Below, piece after piece: positions 5,200 to 8,228 of a stretch of DNA of 8,228 nt. The notes beneath the pieces were generated by a model, which saw nothing but the letters and a program-made list of their open reading frames with translations, did no database searches and was not told the origin of the DNA. The stretch lies in contig CATPCO010000173.1 of the NCBI GenBank assembly GCA_955652925.1, positions 1 through 8,228 of the forward strand, read 5' to 3'. Within the stretch, counting starts at the first letter, position 1. Every line of letters starts with the position of its first letter. Made by a program: the position numbers and the translations under genes. The DNA is from an uncultured Xanthobacteraceae bacterium. GTDB taxonomy: Bacteria; Pseudomonadota; Alphaproteobacteria; Rhizobiales; Xanthobacteraceae.

Positions 5200-7335
5200 A
5201 TGGCGGAACGCTCTTTCAAGCAGGAAGTGAAGAAACTGCGACTTGGCGCGGACGAAGAATTCCGCGGCGAAGGCATACTTGCCGTCACGAAGGCGCTGCT
5301 GCAGTCGGGCGTGTCGTATGTCTCAGGCTACCAGGGGGCGCCGATCTCGCATCTCGTCGACGTGCTTGCTGACGCGAATGACCTCCTGGAAGAGCTTGCT
5401 ATCCGGTTCGAGGCGAGCGCGAACGAGGCGGCCGCGGCTGCGACGCTTGCCGCTTCGATCAATTATCCATTGCGCGGCGCGGCAACCTTCAAAGCGCCCG
5501 TGGGCATCAATGTTGCCTCGGACGCGCTCGCGAACCTGTCATCGAGCGGCGTGACCGGCGGCGCCCTCATCATCGTTGGGGAAGACTATGGCGAAGGCTC
5601 CTCTATCATGCAGGAGCGCAGTCATGCTTTCGCGATGAAGTCGCAGATATGGCTGCTCGACCCCCGTCCCAACCTGCCTTCCATTGTGCATTCGGTGGAA
5701 AAAGGGTTCGAGCTGTCGGAGGCCTCAAATACGCCCGTGATGCTGGAGCTGCGCATTCGCGCCTGCCACGTCTACGGCAGCTTCACCGCGCGCGACAATG
5801 TCCGTCCCACCTTTGGGCTCAAGGATGCGCTGGAGCATCCGATGCGCGACACGAACCGGGTCGTGCTGCCGCCCGCGAGCTATCTGCAGGAAAAGGAAAA
5901 GATCGAGAAGCGCTGGCCGGCGGCGATCCGTTTCATCGAGCAGAATAAGCTCAACGAATTCTTTCCAGGTGATGTGAACGATATCGGGATTGTCATGCAG
6001 GGCGGCATGTACAATACCGCGCTGCGTGCCCTCGAAGTGCTGGGCCTTGCCGACATCTTCGGTGAGAGTCGTATCCCGCTCTACGTCCTCAACGTCACCT
6101 ACCCGTTGATCGACAGCGAATTCGTACGCTTCTGCGCGGGCAAGAAAGCAATCCTGGTCATTGAGGAGGGCCAGCCGGATTTCATTGAGCAGGCAGTCAA
6201 TACAATTCTGCGCCGGGCGGATATCCAGACGCGGGTGGAAGGCAAAGGCATGCTGCCCATGGCGGGTGAATATACCGGCGGCGTGATGAAGGAAGGGATG
6301 CGTAAATTCGTGGAGAAGTACCGCTCCGAATTGCTCGCGCCCAACGATGCTCCATCACAGTCTCCTCGCCTTGCGACTGCGCGGGGGGCCATCGCGGGAA
6401 AGGTTCACATTCGACCTCCCTCGTTCTGTACCGGCTGTCCGGAACGGCCGATCTTTGCGGCAATGAAACTCGTCGAGCGCGAGCTCGGACCGCACCACGT
6501 GAGCTGCGACATCGGCTGCCATCTCTTCTCGGTGCTTCCGCCGTTCAACGTCGGCAACTCCACGATGGGCTACGGACTCGGCGGAGCGGGAGCAGCCGCC
6601 TTCAATGCCGTGCCGGGTAAGCGCGCCATCGCGCTCGTCGGCGACGGTGGCTTCTGGCATAATGGTCTTGCCTCGAGCTTCGGCAATGCCGTCTTCAACA
6701 AGAGCGATAACGTCATGATCGTGGTGGACAACGGCTACGCCGCTGCCACCGGCGGACAGGACGTACCTTCCTCGGCCGCCGACAACGCGCTGCGTTCGAC
6801 CAAGAATCCGATCGAGAAGGCCCTGCGCGGCGTCGGCGTCAAATGGGTGCATACGCTCACGCGCACCTACGACGTGGGGCGAATGCGCGATCTCCTCAAA
6901 GAGGCGCTCACGACCGCGGTGAAGGGGCCGAAGGTGATCATCGCGCAGTCGGAATGCATGCTGAACAGGCAGCGGCGCGAGCGCCCGCTCCTGCGCAAGC
7001 GCATGGACGCGGGCGAGCGCGTGGTGCGCGAGCGTTTCGGGGTCGATCCGGACACTTGTACCGGCGACCACTCCTGCATCCGGCTCTCCGGCTGTCCCTC
7101 GCTGACGCTTGCGCCCAATCCCGATCGCTTGCGGCGCGAGCCGGTGACAAAGGTGATCAACTCCTGTGTCGGCTGCGGACTATGCGGCGAGGTCGCGCAT
7201 GCTGCTGTCCTGTGTCCCTCCTTCTATCGCGCCTCGATCATCGCCAATCCAACGCGCTGGGACCGGCTCAAGCACCGGATCAGGAGTGCAGTGATCGGCA
7301 CCCTTCAACGCCGGCTCGAACCCGTCCACGCCTGA
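5200..7335 (+). CDS. iorA: Indolepyruvate ferredoxin oxidoreductase alpha-type subunit
   Basis: A 711-residue thiamine-diphosphate enzyme subunit of the 2-oxoacid:ferredoxin oxidoreductase superfamily. It would decarboxylate an aryl-2-oxoacid such as indolepyruvate and form the acyl-CoA while reducing a low-potential carrier. The N-terminal pyrimidine domain shows GYQGAPISHLVDVL (43-56) and SANEAAA (73-79), with Glu76 the likely cofactor-activating glutamate. A middle domain is followed by CTGCPERP (410-417) and the TPP pyrophosphate motif GDG (481-483) to DN (510-511). The C-terminal iron-sulfur domain has C620-x2-D623-x2-C626-x5-C632-P, then C656-x2-C659-x2-C662-x9-C672-P. The Asp in the first motif and the long last gap in the second are unusual for ferredoxin-like domains. 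AAGGGA at 5188-5193 lies six bases before the ATG. The true substrate is not known. Confidence 0.92.
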   Translation: MAERSFKQEVKKLRLGADEEFRGEGILAVTKALLQSGVSYVSGYQGAPISHLVDVLADANDLLEELAIRFEASANEAAAAATLAASINYPLRGAATFKAPVGINVASDALANLSSSGVTGGALIIVGEDYGEGSSIMQERSHAFAMKSQIWLLDPRPNLPSIVHSVEKGFELSEASNTPVMLELRIRACHVYGSFTARDNVRPTFGLKDALEHPMRDTNRVVLPPASYLQEKEKIEKRWPAAIRFIEQNKLNEFFPGDVNDIGIVMQGGMYNTALRALEVLGLADIFGESRIPLYVLNVTYPLIDSEFVRFCAGKKAILVIEEGQPDFIEQAVNTILRRADIQTRVEGKGMLPMAGEYTGGVMKEGMRKFVEKYRSELLAPNDAPSQSPRLATARGAIAGKVHIRPPSFCTGCPERPIFAAMKLVERELGPHHVSCDIGCHLFSVLPPFNVGNSTMGYGLGGAGAAAFNAVPGKRAIALVGDGGFWHNGLASSFGNAVFNKSDNVMIVVDNGYAAATGGQDVPSSAADNALRSTKNPIEKALRGVGVKWVHTLTRTYDVGRMRDLLKEALTTAVKGPKVIIAQSECMLNRQRRERPLLRKRMDAGERVVRERFGVDPDTCTGDHSCIRLSGCPSLTLAPNPDRLRREPVTKVINSCVGCGLCGEVAHAAVLCPSFYRASIIANPTRWDRLKHRIRSAVIGTLQRRLEPVHA

Positions 7336-7338
7336 CAG

Positions 7339-8228
7339 ATGGACGCCCAGGTCACCAAGGAACGGCCGATCACCATCGCCATTCTGGCCCTCGGAGGCGA
7401 GGGTGGCGGCGTGCTGGCGGACTGGATCGTCGATCTGGCGCAGCATAGCGGTTACCTCGCCCAGGCAACCTCGGTTCCTGGCGTTGCCCAGCGCACCGGT
7501 GCCACAATTTACTACGTCGAGCTGTTCCCGAAGGCGGCGGCTCAATCCGCCGGGCGCGACCCCGTGCTTGGGCTACTTCCCATGCCCGGCGACGTCGACA
7601 TTGTGCTTGCCTCTGAACTGATGGAAGCGGCACGCGCGGTCGAGCGCGGCTTCGTCACCCCGGACAAGACGCTGCTCATCGCTTCCACCCATCGCGTCTA
7701 CGCCATGACCGAAAAAATCGCTCTGGCCGATGGGCGGGCGGATTCGGCCAGCCTGTTTGCAGCCTGCCGCAATGCCGCACAAAAGCTCATCGCGTTCGAC
7801 ATGGCAGCGCTCGCAGATGCAACCGCAAGCGTGCTGAGCGCGGTGATGTTTGGCGCCCTTGCAGGCGCAGGCGCATTGCCGATGATGCGCTCGGCTTTCG
7901 AAGCTGCGATCCGGCGCGGACAGGTAGGCGTGACCAACAGCCTCGCGGCGTTTTCGGCGGGCTTTGAGGCGGCCGGCGCCGAGCCATCGCAGGCTCCTGC
8001 CGGCATCATTGGAGAGAGCGGGACCGGGGACTCGCTTTCCCCAACCACCGAACAATTTCGAGATGCTGTGCAGAAATATTCCGGCGAAACGCGCTCCATT
8101 GTAGTGGCGGCAATCGAGCGGCTCGCCGACTATCAGGATGCGGACTACGTGAAATATTTCCTGAGACGACTGGAGCGGTTCCAGGAGATCGAACGCCGGC
8201 ACGGCGACGGTTCTGGCCGGCTGCTCGC
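7339..8228 (+). CDS. iorB: Indolepyruvate oxidoreductase beta family protein, 3' end cut off
   Basis: The frame opens at ATG 7339, three bases after the iorA stop, and runs without a stop to the window edge (296 codons plus two bases). The gene is therefore partial here. The N-terminus is the gamma-type domain of 2-oxoacid oxidoreductases: the glycine-rich ALGGEGGGVLADWI at 17-30 and VPGVAQRTGATIYYVE at 46-61 are diagnostic. The region from about 235 onward (TTEQFRDAVQKY, RLADYQDADYVKYFLRRLERF) does not belong to the classical small IorB of about 200 residues. It fits the longer proteobacterial form with an extra C-terminal domain, of about 500 residues as I recall. There is no good ribosome site, so translation is probably coupled to iorA. 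It should pair with the alpha-type subunit to form the active enzyme. Confidence 0.88.
   Translation, partial: MDAQVTKERPITIAILALGGEGGGVLADWIVDLAQHSGYLAQATSVPGVAQRTGATIYYVELFPKAAAQSAGRDPVLGLLPMPGDVDIVLASELMEAARAVERGFVTPDKTLLIASTHRVYAMTEKIALADGRADSASLFAACRNAAQKLIAFDMAALADATASVLSAVMFGALAGAGALPMMRSAFEAAIRRGQVGVTNSLAAFSAGFEAAGAEPSQAPAGIIGESGTGDSLSPTTEQFRDAVQKYSGETRSIVVAAIERLADYQDADYVKYFLRRLERFQEIERRHGDGSGRLL

Noticed and set aside
5133..5372. TTG-started frame of 79 codons overlapping the iorA start
   Set aside because: It has no ribosome site, an Arg-rich shadow composition, and overlaps the well-supported iorA frame.
6355..7071. Antisense frame of 238 codons opposite iorA
   Set aside because: The sense frame carries the TPP and iron-sulfur motifs. 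The antisense product resembles no family I know.

Overview
The window reads as one strand-uniform catabolic operon from a GC-rich alphaproteobacterium. Intergenic palindromes of the gtcat…cccggg/ctcgaccc type, and an IorA that ends in an unusual iron-sulfur tail, suggest the Bradyrhizobium/Rhodopseudomonas side of the Hyphomicrobiales. That placement is inference from style, not a database match. All genes are on the + strand.

Layout. Positions 1-419 are non-coding. They hold a nested repeat structure: a hairpin repeat lies inside an element of about 200 bp with inverted ends, which has split another hairpin repeat and left an 11-bp direct repeat. A candidate sigma-70 promoter follows, with a perfect 7-1-7 palindrome over its -35 box. 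Next come an SDR oxidoreductase (420-1178), a MarR regulator (1178-1681) and an acyl-CoA dehydrogenase (1681-2880), each overlapping the next by a single base. A 111-bp gap with another palindromic repeat precedes an aryl-CoA ligase of the benzoate/2-aminobenzoate-CoA ligase type (2992-4632). A RidA-like protein follows (4653-5060). A 139-bp gap then carries a possible 17-codon leader ORF and a 9-bp inverted repeat. The window ends with an indolepyruvate:ferredoxin oxidoreductase alpha-type protein (5200-7335) and the first 296 codons of its beta-type partner (7339 to the window edge, still open).

How the genes may work together. The ligase would activate an aromatic acid (2-aminobenzoate or a close relative) to its CoA thioester. 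The acyl-CoA dehydrogenase and SDR would act on CoA intermediates in beta-oxidation-like steps. A MarR protein encoded in the operon is well placed to sense a CoA ester and control the promoter upstream. The RidA-like protein could act on enamine or imine intermediates, but it lacks the arginine needed for the classical deaminase reaction. The IorAB-type pair would convert an aryl-2-oxoacid to an acyl-CoA with a low-potential electron carrier. The ring-attacking enzyme expected for an aerobic 2-aminobenzoyl-CoA route is not in this window. All main protein families are known ones. The least explained parts are the nested repeat, the Arg-less RidA-like protein, the gap before iorA, and why an Ior pair sits in an aryl-CoA operon.
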